Below are positions 57,189-64,000 of a stretch of 64,000 nucleotides of DNA, piece by piece. The translations under genes and the position numbers were made by a program. This DNA is from Prosthecobacter fusiformis (GTDB lineage Bacteria > Verrucomicrobiota > Verrucomicrobiia > Verrucomicrobiales > Verrucomicrobiaceae): positions 186,001 through 250,000 of the forward strand of contig NZ_SOCA01000005.1 in NCBI RefSeq assembly GCF_004364345.1, given 5' to 3'. The notes beneath the pieces are model-generated. The model was not told the DNA's origin and ran no database searches. It saw only the letters and a program-made list of their open reading frames with translations. The first letter of the stretch is position 1. Every line of letters begins with the position of its first letter.

Positions 57189-59069
57189 ATGACCTCCGCC
57201 CCTCCATCCCTTACCACCTTTGCTCTAGCAGCGGAGCAGGTGCGGCGTCGGGTGTGGTTGCGCCGCTGGCTAGGATGGCTGGGGAGGACGGTGTGGCCTG
57301 TGAGCGCCCTGCTCGCACTCATTGTCGTGGGAGCGCTCGTTACCGGCAGCGGGGGGCTAGTCGGTTGGGGGACATTCCTTTTTGTCATGTGGCTAGTGGG
57401 CAGCGCTACGATGGCCACGTGGAAGATGCCGGGGGCGTACAGTGCGCTGGCTTTTTGGGATTCCCAGACAGGACGGCGTGAGGCCTTTGCCAGTGCTTGG
57501 TGGTTCGAGCAGCAGACGGCCCGAACCGCCACGGAAGAAGGGCATCTGGAGCAGCAGCGCGGGCTTTTGCCCACGGCCCAGAAAAGCCTCGCACGGGACC
57601 TGCCGCTGCCGCTTTTCAAACGCTGGCTGGAGATGCCTCTGGTCCTGCTGGTGGTGATTCACAGCATCACCCTGGTGCAAAAAGGGCGTGATGAGATCCC
57701 CCTTGATGAGGCGATGCTGGCCACGGCGAAAGCAGAAGCGGACAAGCTGGCGAAGACGGATTGGGACAAGAAAAACCTGGCCGGGCTGGAGGAGAGCGAG
57801 AAGGCGGAACTAGAAAAGCTGAAGGAAAACCTCAAAGCCACCGCCGCCAGCCTGGAAAATGCGCAGGGACAGGATGCCCGCCAAGTGATGTCTGACCTGG
57901 AGCGCCGTGCCCGTGAAGCCGAAAAACTGGCTGAGCGGCTGGGCGATGATAAGGATGCCTGGGCCTCTGAGAAGCTCGTGCAGGCGCTGCGCACCCATGC
58001 GGACACGGCGGATCTGGGTGATGCAGCCGCTGCCAAAAATGCGGCTCAGACGGCACGCGCTGCCGATACCCTGGCGGAGCAGCTTAAGTCCCCGCAGCTT
58101 CCTGAAACGACACGGGACCGGCTCAATGAGACTCTCCAAGAAGTGGAAAAAGCAGCTGAAAAAGAGGATCGCCAGCGCAGTGTCGGCCAGCATGTTTTGC
58201 AAGCGGGTGATGAGATGAAAAAAAGCCAGTCTGCCGCAGCCGGTAGCGAGTTTGAAAAGTTGGCGGAAAAAATGCGCGATCTGGCCTTGCGTGAGAAGTC
58301 ACGAGAGGAGTTGGAAAAACTGGCTCAGCAGCTCCGCGATGCAGGCAGCAACATTGCTGGCCAAAACGACGCGGGAGGCATGCAGCAGATGAATGCGGCC
58401 AATGAAAACAGTCCGCAGCAGCAGGGGCAGAGCGGGCAGACGCCGCAGGTGGGTCAGGCCCAGGCAGGGCAGCAATCTCAGCAGTCTTTGCAACCTCCGG
58501 GGCTGGGCCAGATGAACCAGGGACAGACGATGCCGCAGCAAAATCCCGGCCAGCAAGGACAAGGGCAGGCCCAGCAAATGCAGGTGGGCCAGGTCGGCCA
58601 GGCAGGGCAGCCGGGACAGCAAGGCCAGGCGGGTGATCAGGGCACTCCCATGCTTATGGCACCTGTCCCTGGTCAAAAGCCGGGAGACAAACCACCGGAC
58701 ATGTTCATCCTGGGTGCCCCCCCCGGCCAGCCAGCCGAAGGTGCGCCCAGCATTTCCCTGAGCATGCCGGGCGGTCGCGATCCTGGAGCAGGCAAGGCCG
58801 AGCTCAATGCCGACCCAAGTGCCAAACAGGACACGACTGGCAGCAGCGTCGTCACTGCGCAGCAAAATGCCGACGGCCAGTCCAGCGTCCGTGCTGTAGA
58901 AGGGGGAACCCGCCAAGAATCAGCGACCCGCACGGCCAGCCAGACGGCGGTGGATTTTCTCCAGGCGGAAGAAGAAGCTTTGGATGATGCTGCCCTGCCA
59001 CCGAGCCGCCGGGAGCAGGTGCGCCGCTACTTTAACGAACTGCGTCGGCGTTTCGAAAAACAGCCCTGA
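57189..59069 (+). CDS. DUF4175-like membrane protein with Gln/Gly-rich C-terminus
   Basis: This encodes 626 aa. Hydrophobic helices lie at about 32-55, 58-80 and 155-172. A long charged helical region (about 180-390, EREAEKLAERLG-type repeats) is followed by a low-complexity region rich in Gln, Gly and Pro (about 390-500) and a C-terminal helix with RREQVRRYFNELRRRFEKQ. The layout resembles the DUF4175/BatA-like partners found next to MoxR ATPases. The MoxR gene starts 49 bp downstream. Its function is unknown; a role in envelope stress or secretion chaperoning is only analogy. Confidence 0.7.
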   Translation: MTSAPPSLTTFALAAEQVRRRVWLRRWLGWLGRTVWPVSALLALIVVGALVTGSGGLVGWGTFLFVMWLVGSATMATWKMPGAYSALAFWDSQTGRREAFASAWWFEQQTARTATEEGHLEQQRGLLPTAQKSLARDLPLPLFKRWLEMPLVLLVVIHSITLVQKGRDEIPLDEAMLATAKAEADKLAKTDWDKKNLAGLEESEKAELEKLKENLKATAASLENAQGQDARQVMSDLERRAREAEKLAERLGDDKDAWASEKLVQALRTHADTADLGDAAAAKNAAQTARAADTLAEQLKSPQLPETTRDRLNETLQEVEKAAEKEDRQRSVGQHVLQAGDEMKKSQSAAAGSEFEKLAEKMRDLALREKSREELEKLAQQLRDAGSNIAGQNDAGGMQQMNAANENSPQQQGQSGQTPQVGQAQAGQQSQQSLQPPGLGQMNQGQTMPQQNPGQQGQGQAQQMQVGQVGQAGQPGQQGQAGDQGTPMLMAPVPGQKPGDKPPDMFILGAPPGQPAEGAPSISLSMPGGRDPGAGKAELNADPSAKQDTTGSSVVTAQQNADGQSSVRAVEGGTRQESATRTASQTAVDFLQAEEEALDDAALPPSRREQVRRYFNELRRRFEKQP

Positions 59070-59118
59070 ACATCCTCGCCCTGACAGCTCAAACTGAAGT
59101 GCCCTTTCCCTTTACCCC

Positions 59119-60099
59119 ATGACCTCATTCCAGACCCTTTTCACCAGCCTCAAGAAAGAACTGCAAAAATCCATTGTCGGTTATGATGCCCTCCTGGGGG
59201 ATGTCTTGGTGGCTATTTTTTCCGGCGGTCATGTGCTGCTGGAAGGGGTGCCTGGACTGGGCAAAACCTTTCTTGTCCGCACGCTTTCCCAGGTCATTGG
59301 CCTGGAGCCGGGCCGCGTCCAGTGCACGCCGGATCTCATGCCAGCAGACATTCTGGGCACCCACATCGTGAATGAGAACGAGCAGGGACGGCGCATGATG
59401 TTTTTTGAAAAAGGCCCCGTCTTTAAAAACCTGCTGCTGGTGGATGAAATCAACCGCGCCACGCCTAAGACACAAGCTGCTCTGCTGGAAGTCATGCAGG
59501 AGCGCTGCGTCACAACCGGGGGGGAGCGTCACGTGCTGCCGGAGCCCTTTTTTGTCCTAGCCACTCAAAACCCCATGGAAATGGAAGGCACCTATCCCCT
59601 TCCCGAGGCTCAGTTGGATCGATTCATGTTCAAAATCAAAGTCCCCTTCCCGGACCTGGATTCCCTGGTAGAAATCTCCCGCCGCACAACTGGCTTCACT
59701 GAGCCTGTCCTCGAGTCCATCCTTTCCGGCGCGGACCTCATGAAACTCCAGCGTGAACTGGCCGAAGTGCCCGTGGCCGAGCCTGTCGCCCGTTACGCCT
59801 CCCAGCTCATCCTGGGGACGCATCCCGAGACTCCCGGTGTGCTGCCAGAGATTCAGCGCTTTGTTTCCTATGGAGCCAGTCCGCGCGGTTTGCAGAGCCT
59901 GATCCGCGGTGCCCGAGTCTGGGCTTCCGTGCAAGGCAGTACCGCCGTATCCACCGATGACATCCGCGCCATCGCCCATGTGGCCCTGCGCCATCGCATC
60001 ATCCTGAACTTTGAGGGTGAGGCCCAGCAGATCCGGGTGGACGACATCATCACCAAGGTGCTGGATCAAGTCAAGACTCCTGCGCAAATGGCTGCGTGA
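59119..60099 (+). CDS. MoxR-family AAA+ ATPase
   Basis: This encodes 326 aa. Walker A is GVPGLGKT (residues 43-50), Walker B LLLVDEINRATPKTQAALLEVM, and the sensor ATQNPMEMEGTYPLPEAQLDRF; the lid domain and arginine-finger region end at LQSLIRGARVWA. MoxR ATPases act as chaperones for VWA-domain partners. It sits directly behind a DUF4175-like gene, but the usual DUF58 and VWA genes are missing downstream. Instead, its own last 53 codons occur again 120 bp further on, followed by the cassette array. Confidence 0.95.
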   Translation: MTSFQTLFTSLKKELQKSIVGYDALLGDVLVAIFSGGHVLLEGVPGLGKTFLVRTLSQVIGLEPGRVQCTPDLMPADILGTHIVNENEQGRRMMFFEKGPVFKNLLLVDEINRATPKTQAALLEVMQERCVTTGGERHVLPEPFFVLATQNPMEMEGTYPLPEAQLDRFMFKIKVPFPDLDSLVEISRRTTGFTEPVLESILSGADLMKLQRELAEVPVAEPVARYASQLILGTHPETPGVLPEIQRFVSYGASPRGLQSLIRGARVWASVQGSTAVSTDDIRAIAHVALRHRIILNFEGEAQQIRVDDIITKVLDQVKTPAQMAA

Positions 60100-60215
60100 T
60101 CTGCGTCAGTCATCTGCAATCTGACCCGCACCCAACTCCAACTGCCCCTTGCCACCGGGCCTATCTGCTGGTTTCTTTAGAACTTCCATGCAAACCCAAC
60201 GGACAGCGAAACAGC

Positions 60216-60374
60216 ACCGCCGTCTCCACGGATGACATCCGCGCCATTGCCCATGTGGCCTTGAGGCACCGCATCATCCTGAACTTTGAAGGCGAGGCCC
60301 AGCAGATCCGCGTGGACGACCTCATCACCAAGGTGCTGGACCAAGTGAAAACCCCCGCCCAGCAGGCGGCGTGA
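60216..60374 (+). pseudogene. Duplicated 3' fragment of the MoxR gene
   Basis: These 159 bp match 59941-60099 at 138 of 159 positions (21 differences, counted by eye). Most differences are silent: the two encoded 52-residue tails differ at only two positions and both end in AA before TGA. There is no start or upstream domain, so it is not a functional ATPase gene. The pattern of silent differences points to a diverged but functional moxR copy as the source, brought next to this one by recombination, rather than a recent local duplication. Confidence 0.85.
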
Positions 60375-60479
60375 AGAGAGAGAGGAGCGCGGTCACTCCT
60401 GACAGCTTCTTGCAATGGCGGAAAGGCCGCGCAGTGAATCTCACGGGTGATCGTCATGGAAGCACTCAGCTTAAGGACG

Positions 60480-60607
60480 ACGAAGGTTAGAGTGATGGCA
60501 ACCCCACTAGCGAGAGCCAGCGTTGATCGCGGGGTGAAGGTTGATATTACGTGGGAACATCGAAAACAGATGGGCTACTGGGGGTTGCCATCCACGGCTT
60601 GTTCGCT
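60480..60607 (-). repeat. attC-like site E (last cassette)
   Basis: On the minus strand the site runs from R''-like AGCGAAC (60607-60601) to an R'-position CCTTCGT (60486-60480), which is degenerate. Arms GGCAACCCCCAGTAGC and GCTAGTGGGGTTGCC pair with an unpaired extra base, as in attC folds. It overlaps the methyltransferase stop. The degenerate right core may mean this end is no longer recombined. Confidence 0.65.
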
Positions 60608-61264
60608 TAATGTTGGTATGAAGGTCACAATGAGACGCCGACATTCAGGAAATCGCCGGATACTCAAATATCCTACGAAACCAGAAAACAGGTCGGTGAT
60701 CTGATCGTCGCTAAAAAAGTGCTTAATCACCCTGAACGTTGACCCATCAGGCAGCGTCCTCTCCTGAATATGATTCCCTTCGGTGTCGAATTCTCTTGTT
60801 ATCGAGTGTTCACCCGGAAGCTGATCAACAAACACAATTGGCGAGCCGAAACCAACTCGACCGATCACTCCAGAAAGAAATTCCGTTATCTTGGAAAGGG
60901 GGACATGCGCCAACCAGTCAACGGAAAGAATGCCGTCAAAAACTCCCAGGATAAGGTCTAGATGGTATGCGTCCGCCTGCAAAAAGGATACACGGTCAAA
61001 GGGAAATCTCTTCTTCAAAGCCTCATCGAGCGTCGACTGGTTGTAGTCAGTTGCGACGACTGAGGCCGCTGTCTCAGATGCGAATTGAGTCCAGAAACCT
61101 GGTCCGCAAGCGATCTCCAAGACGTGTCTTCCGCGCAAGGCTTCACGGACGTGCTCTATGATCGGAAGGAGAATGCGAACCTTCCCCTCATCGTCGTATC
61201 CCATCGACGAATCATACACGGACGCTCTTTGTCCATAGTAGTTCTGCATCTCTTCGATGATCAT
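60575..61264 (-). CDS. Class I SAM-dependent methyltransferase (cassette 5)
   Basis: This encodes 229 aa from an ATG 16 bp inside its cassette. Motif I is VLEIACGPGFWT (about residues 48-59), followed by VVATDYNQSTLDEAL (motif II acidic residue) and FDGILSVDWLAHVP. The N-terminal YYGQRASVYDSSMGYD resembles small-molecule methyltransferases of the UbiE/BioC type. The substrate is unknown. It is the last gene of the cassette array, with an attC-like site overlapping its 3' end. GC content is visibly lower than in the flanking genes. Confidence 0.85.
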   Translation of the reverse strand: MIIEEMQNYYGQRASVYDSSMGYDDEGKVRILLPIIEHVREALRGRHVLEIACGPGFWTQFASETAASVVATDYNQSTLDEALKKRFPFDRVSFLQADAYHLDLILGVFDGILSVDWLAHVPLSKITEFLSGVIGRVGFGSPIVFVDQLPGEHSITREFDTEGNHIQERTLPDGSTFRVIKHFFSDDQITDLFSGFVGYLSIRRFPECRRLIVTFIPTLSEQAVDGNPQ

Positions 61265-61279
61265 ATTTTAGTAGCGGAC

Positions 61280-61363
61280 ATCTAAGCTGCAGCGACGGCG
61301 AGTGCAAGACTCCGCTGACACGACAGACGGCTACGAGCCGTTGCCACCAGCACCTTGTTCGCC
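61280..61363 (-). repeat. attC-like site D
   Basis: On the minus strand: R'' GGCGAAC (61363-61357) to R'-position CTTAGAT (61286-61280), a one-base variant of GTTAGAT. Inner segments GGCTCGTAGCC and others fold back imperfectly. It shares AAGGCGAACAA with site C. It lies between the stop of the STN-like gene and the start of the methyltransferase, as a cassette boundary should. Confidence 0.6.
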
Positions 61364-61378
61364 TTCGCTCGTTCCGGT

Positions 61379-61804
61379 TCATTTTGGTTTTGTGGCTTTG
61401 GCGGCACTGCGCTTCTTGAACGTGACCTGCCCAGGGCTGATAAGAACATCCGTCCCCGATTGGCGGGCAATTTCGGCGACAACTTCTAAGAATGTCGGAT
61501 CCTTCAAATCCAAGGAAATGTGACGCGTCGCATCGTCAAGTGCATCGTCAACATTGTAAGTCAAGTTGTAGCCCGTCGGAATGTAAGTGCTCAGAAAATC
61601 GGCTGCTTCCCAAATCGAAGCGTTCTGAAAGTTCGCAGCCGCCATGCGGCCCGATCCCAGAAATCTACAAGTCCACTCCATGGTCTTTTGGGGCGGCGGT
61701 CCTACTGGGTCAAATGCCGACACAGAAGACACCCCGACTGTCAGGAGGGCAATCACCACGCGCGTGATCACTCGGGACCAGAGGAATCTACAAGTGTCGA
61801 TCAT
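61379..61804 (-). CDS. Secreted STN/secretin-N-like small protein (cassette 4)
   Basis: This encodes 141 aa with a signal peptide (cleavage near VSAF, residue 31). The mature part, ISLDLKDPTFLEVVAEIARQSGTDVLISPG, is the beta-alpha-beta pattern of the STN domain (secretin and TonB receptor short N-terminus). It ends in a basic tail KKRSAAKATKPK. Here the domain stands alone, so it is not a secretin or receptor. The function is unknown. It starts 22 bp inside its cassette behind site C. Confidence 0.65.
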   Translation of the reverse strand: MIDTCRFLWSRVITRVVIALLTVGVSSVSAFDPVGPPPQKTMEWTCRFLGSGRMAAANFQNASIWEAADFLSTYIPTGYNLTYNVDDALDDATRHISLDLKDPTFLEVVAEIARQSGTDVLISPGQVTFKKRSAAKATKPK

Positions 61805-61825
61805 GGGCGGAGGACTCGGTTCTTG

Positions 61826-61918
61826 GGCGAACGCTTCGGATCAGGCGACGGCGAGCGGAAAGTGTTGACGACACGACAAATGCCATACGAGCCTTTGCTT
61901 GCATCCGTTTTGTTCGCC
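61826..61918 (-). repeat. attC-like site C
   Basis: On the minus strand: R'' GGCGAAC (61918-61912) and R' GTTCGCC (61832-61826) are perfectly complementary. Inside them, CGGAT and ATCCG form the L''/L' pair with unequal spacers. This is the canonical R-L-L-R layout of an attC fold. The 3' end of the DUF6953-like gene is encoded within it. Confidence 0.7.
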
Positions 61919-62203
61919 TTGGCGTTGTGATCGCACCATTCGTGTGTCGGGTGGGTCTGTCGGGCGACGAAGACGCCAGAGTTGACGACTTAGGCTCCAA
62001 ACAGTGTCCTCTGGCGTGAGTCTTTGAAACTCATCTAAAATGGGTTTGTTAAGTGCCCAGTTGCGATTCTGGTTCTTGTAAAGGTGATGCTCGCCGAAAC
62101 GCTGTCGAATCTCGCGAACGGCTCTCTTCTGGACAAGTCGCCCCTGTTGATTGAATTCCTCAAGCATCCATTCAGCGATTACTGTTTCTTCGGATGTTGC
62201 CAT
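61841..62203 (-). CDS. DUF6953-like small protein (cassette 3)
   Basis: This encodes 120 aa from the ATG at 62203. The first 85 residues match the DUF6953 pattern: VIAEWMLEEFNQQGRLVQKR, REIRQRFGEHHLYKNQN, NKPILDEFQRLTPEDTVW and a Trp-Arg end. No enzymatic role is known for the family; it looks like a small DNA- or protein-binding helical domain. The last 35 residues are basic and Cys/His-containing and are encoded by the attC-like site, so the native end may be shorter. It starts 35 bp into its cassette. Confidence 0.65.
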   Translation of the reverse strand: MATSEETVIAEWMLEEFNQQGRLVQKRAVREIRQRFGEHHLYKNQNRNWALNKPILDEFQRLTPEDTVWSLSRQLWRLRRPTDPPDTRMVRSQRQGEQNGCKQRLVWHLSCRQHFPLAVA

Positions 62204-62237
62204 AAGTGGTTCGTAATTTAAACGTAACACGGAGTCG

Positions 62238-62279
62238 CCCTAACGTTCAAGCACTGGCTCCGCTGAGAGGAGGTTAGGC
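62238..62279 (-). repeat. attC-like site B (short)
   Basis: On the minus strand: R'' GCCTAAC (62279-62273) and R' GTTAGGG (62244-62238), enclosing CTCCTCTCAGCGGAG. At 42 bp it is shorter than typical attC sites (57 bp or more), so it may be truncated. It shares the right end GCTTGAACGTTAG with site A. It lies 92 bp past the stop of cassette gene 2. Confidence 0.6.
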
Positions 62280-62371
62280 GTCGAGACGGGATGACGGGTT
62301 AAAAATACGGAAAGCTTGGCCGACAGAGGAACCGAGCAGTTGTCCAGCCGCGCTTGGTTGGTCGTTTGGTA

Positions 62372-62854
62372 TCATTCGCCATAAGTCTCCTTACCATCAC
62401 GATAATCTGAAAACTCCGGGCCGAGACCACCTCGCGCGGCGATGAATGCCTGCATCCGAGTGGAGTCATACCTGATGAGTTCATGCTTCTTGTAGTCGTA
62501 AGCAGCTTTATAGTCAGAGGAGGCCGAATCTCTGACTGCAACAACGCTGCCGTCCGCACTCCAGAAAACCCTGCAATCGGAACCCTCAGAATACATGACA
62601 GACTCCACAGAGAGAGGCTCCCAAAATGTGTATGGCCAATCAGAAACGCATAAAGTGTAGCTAATGTCCTGAAAACTTCTGTTCTCGACAAAAGCCCGAT
62701 GCTCTGTCCCCGCTGGACCAATAAACTCCACGGCATGTTTGGGATAGAACTGCGACCACGAATAAGCCCAAAATAAAAGAGCCACCATTGCAGAGACTCC
62801 AATCAGGAGTCGCTTGGCTATCTTAATCGATCTGGATTGGCTACTGGTTGGCAC
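62372..62854 (-). CDS. Membrane-anchored small protein (cassette 2)
   Basis: This encodes 160 aa from GTG 62854. Residues 11-32 are a hydrophobic helix (AKRLLIGVSAMVALLFWAYSW) after a basic N-terminus, so the rest is probably periplasmic. That domain has FVENRSFQDISYTLCVSDWP and CRVFWSADGSVVAVRD, which look like a small beta-rich fold. An overlapping frame at 62299-62802 is a shadow. No family was recognised. It begins 17 bp inside its cassette. Confidence 0.65.
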   Translation of the reverse strand: MPTSSQSRSIKIAKRLLIGVSAMVALLFWAYSWSQFYPKHAVEFIGPAGTEHRAFVENRSFQDISYTLCVSDWPYTFWEPLSVESVMYSEGSDCRVFWSADGSVVAVRDSASSDYKAAYDYKKHELIRYDSTRMQAFIAARGGLGPEFSDYRDGKETYGE

Positions 62855-62870
62855 GCGGCGTGTTGAGTTG

Positions 62871-62997
62871 GGCTAACGTTCAAGCGTTGGCAACCCTACC
62901 AGCGGGGGCGAACGTCGATCACAGGGTAAGGGTTGTAGGCAGGTGAATCATCGAAACTGAACGGCTGGTAGGGGTTGCACGATGCGGCTTGTTATAC
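62871..62997 (-). repeat. attC-like site A (long)
   Basis: On the minus strand: GTATAAC (62997-62991) to GTTAGCC (62877-62871), 127 bp. Arms CAACCCCTACCAGC and GCTGGTAGGGTTG pair with one unpaired C, the extrahelical base that marks attC folds and sets strand choice. TAAC-AAGC and GCTT-GTTA form the outer pairing. The stop codon of the NTPase-nuclease gene lies in the left core. Its arms match those of site E. Confidence 0.75.
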
Positions 62998-64000
62998 TTT
63001 TGGATTTTGGAGTCTGGCAAGCCAATCTTGGAGCCCCAAGTAGTCTTTTAAACTCATCCGATTAGCCACAGTGGTTTGGAATTCCTTTGCATCTTTGGTG
63101 AAGAAGGATGTCGTCGCAAGAATACCTGCAGTTGCACGTTCAGCCTCGACGACGCCATTTAATTGGCGAATGAGACCGACTCCGATCGTGTTGTCCGGCG
63201 CGTATCTTTTGCATTCAACGACGTAAAGAAACGATCCGAGATCGCTCTTCTTGGCAGCATAGATATCCTTCCCGCCATCCTTAGACGCAGGAGTAAGGGT
63301 GATATCATATCCAAGCCTGTAGAGGATCTCCGCCACGACGACCTCAAAATCTCTGGGCGATAGGTCATACCACAGATTTGGTGAGTCGTGCAGCTTGGTG
63401 AGAAACTCATCAGACACCGTAGTGATGTCTGAAATAATCTGGGTTTGGGAGGCACCAGCTAAAAGTGGTAAACCCGAAGGGTCATAGATTCCCGATGCAG
63501 TGAAAGCATGCAGCCTCCGAAGAAGCTCTCGGGGCGTTAAACCTTGGGCCAACATCGAATCGGCGGCGATCTTACCTGCTAGAACGTGCCCTTGAAGAAG
63601 ATCTAGGAGTTCCTTCGGCACGCATGCGTCTGCAGAGAGCGAAGCGCGCTGCTCGATCATGTTTCGCATTAGGTCTGACGAGAGACCGCCCAGTCGAATA
63701 GCAGTATCCCCCTGAAGAACTGTGGGATCCCCTCCTGTTGTCAGAATGATTCCCGCATTCGGGAAGATTTGTCGTAGCTTATTGACCTCCTTGAGGACCG
63801 TTGAATTGGGGCGTTCATCAACGTCATCAATGATTATCAGCGAAGCCTTTGTCTGATCAACGAAAGTTGAAGAAACAAGGATGTCCAATGGTTCCATTGG
63901 ATTGGCGTGTAGCCTACTGACACCGCCCGGGAATTCCGCGTGGTGAAGATCTGAGAACACATAACCCAGCGCAGTCTTACCAATACCGCGGGGTCCCGAG
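62992..64000 (-). CDS. P-loop (STAND-like) NTPase fused to an Mrr-type nuclease, partial (cassette 1)
   Basis: The gene runs off the right edge; 336 codons are visible. At the edge is a Walker A, GPRGIGKTALG, then a Walker B LIIIDDVDERPN and the sensor-like IILTTGGDP, resembling NB-ARC/STAND ATPases. The C-terminal domain (about 120 aa) has LGYDITLTPASKDGGKDIYA followed by YVVECKRYA, the Asp and Glu-x-Lys of the Mrr PD-(D/E)XK nuclease fold. A sensor NTPase joined to an Mrr nuclease suggests anti-phage defence. The direction of the sensing domain, if any, is outside the window. Its stop codon lies in attC site A. Confidence 0.8.
   Translation of the reverse strand, partial: SGPRGIGKTALGYVFSDLHHAEFPGGVSRLHANPMEPLDILVSSTFVDQTKASLIIIDDVDERPNSTVLKEVNKLRQIFPNAGIILTTGGDPTVLQGDTAIRLGGLSSDLMRNMIEQRASLSADACVPKELLDLLQGHVLAGKIAADSMLAQGLTPRELLRRLHAFTASGIYDPSGLPLLAGASQTQIISDITTVSDEFLTKLHDSPNLWYDLSPRDFEVVVAEILYRLGYDITLTPASKDGGKDIYAAKKSDLGSFLYVVECKRYAPDNTIGVGLIRQLNGVVEAERATAGILATTSFFTKDAKEFQTTVANRMSLKDYLGLQDWLARLQNPKV

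Noticed and set aside
60096..60374. 92-codon frame as a separate gene
   Set aside because: Only its last 53 codons are protein-like and they copy the moxR 3' end; the N-terminal part is unrelated intergenic sequence.
62299..62802. 167-codon minus-strand frame
   Set aside because: It overlaps the membrane-anchored cassette gene in another frame and lacks a signal, domain or sensible composition.

Overview
The window is bacterial chromosome. Several features point to a member of the Verrucomicrobiota: clusters of secreted Cys-type sulfatases, golvesin-type domains, DUF4175-like and VWA membrane proteins beside a MoxR ATPase, and small lineage-specific lipoproteins. That assignment rests on gene content alone. 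Genes are dense and mostly on the minus strand in the left half. No rRNA, tRNA, CRISPR array or complete insertion sequence was recognised.

1-2.9 kb: end of ispH, a small lipoprotein, a nucleoid-associated (NA37-like) protein, a LysM lipoprotein and a small membrane-anchored protein. 3-19.2 kb: eight sulfatases in two minus-strand runs. The right-hand run of four continues without real gaps into a PiT-family anion permease, a predicted outer-membrane beta-barrel and a periplasmic rhodanese, so it reads as a unit that frees sulfate from polysaccharide and handles the sulfur. 19.2-31 kb: secreted or envelope enzymes (SGNH hydrolase, a ClpP-like protein with a coiled coil, a serine hydrolase, a clan-A glycoside hydrolase, a PL6 polysaccharide lyase) mixed with housekeeping genes (Nudix, trmL, pyrD, CDGSH protein). 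31-48.5 kb: an EF-hand protein, pheT and pheS separated by an inverted-repeat-bounded GxxExxY nuclease-like gene, a VWA membrane protein, ahcY, a 2-hydroxyacid dehydrogenase, a coupled thiD / inactive S41 protease / IF-1-like unit, apaG, an FAD oxidoreductase and prfB with a programmed frameshift. 48.5-60.1 kb: a glcF-like Fe-S protein, ligA, hypothetical genes, a gene broken by an in-frame TGA, then a DUF4175-like protein and a MoxR ATPase.

60.2-64 kb is different in kind. After a duplicated 3' fragment of the moxR gene come five short minus-strand genes. Each is followed by a 42-128 bp imperfect palindrome with the layout of an integron attC site. I read this as a gene-cassette array (methyltransferase, STN-like secreted protein, DUF6953-like protein, membrane-anchored protein, and a P-loop NTPase fused to an Mrr-type nuclease that runs off the right edge). 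The integrase is not in the window; cassette orientation predicts it beyond the right end. This array, and the GxxExxY insertion inside the pheST operon, are the two least ordinary structures here.
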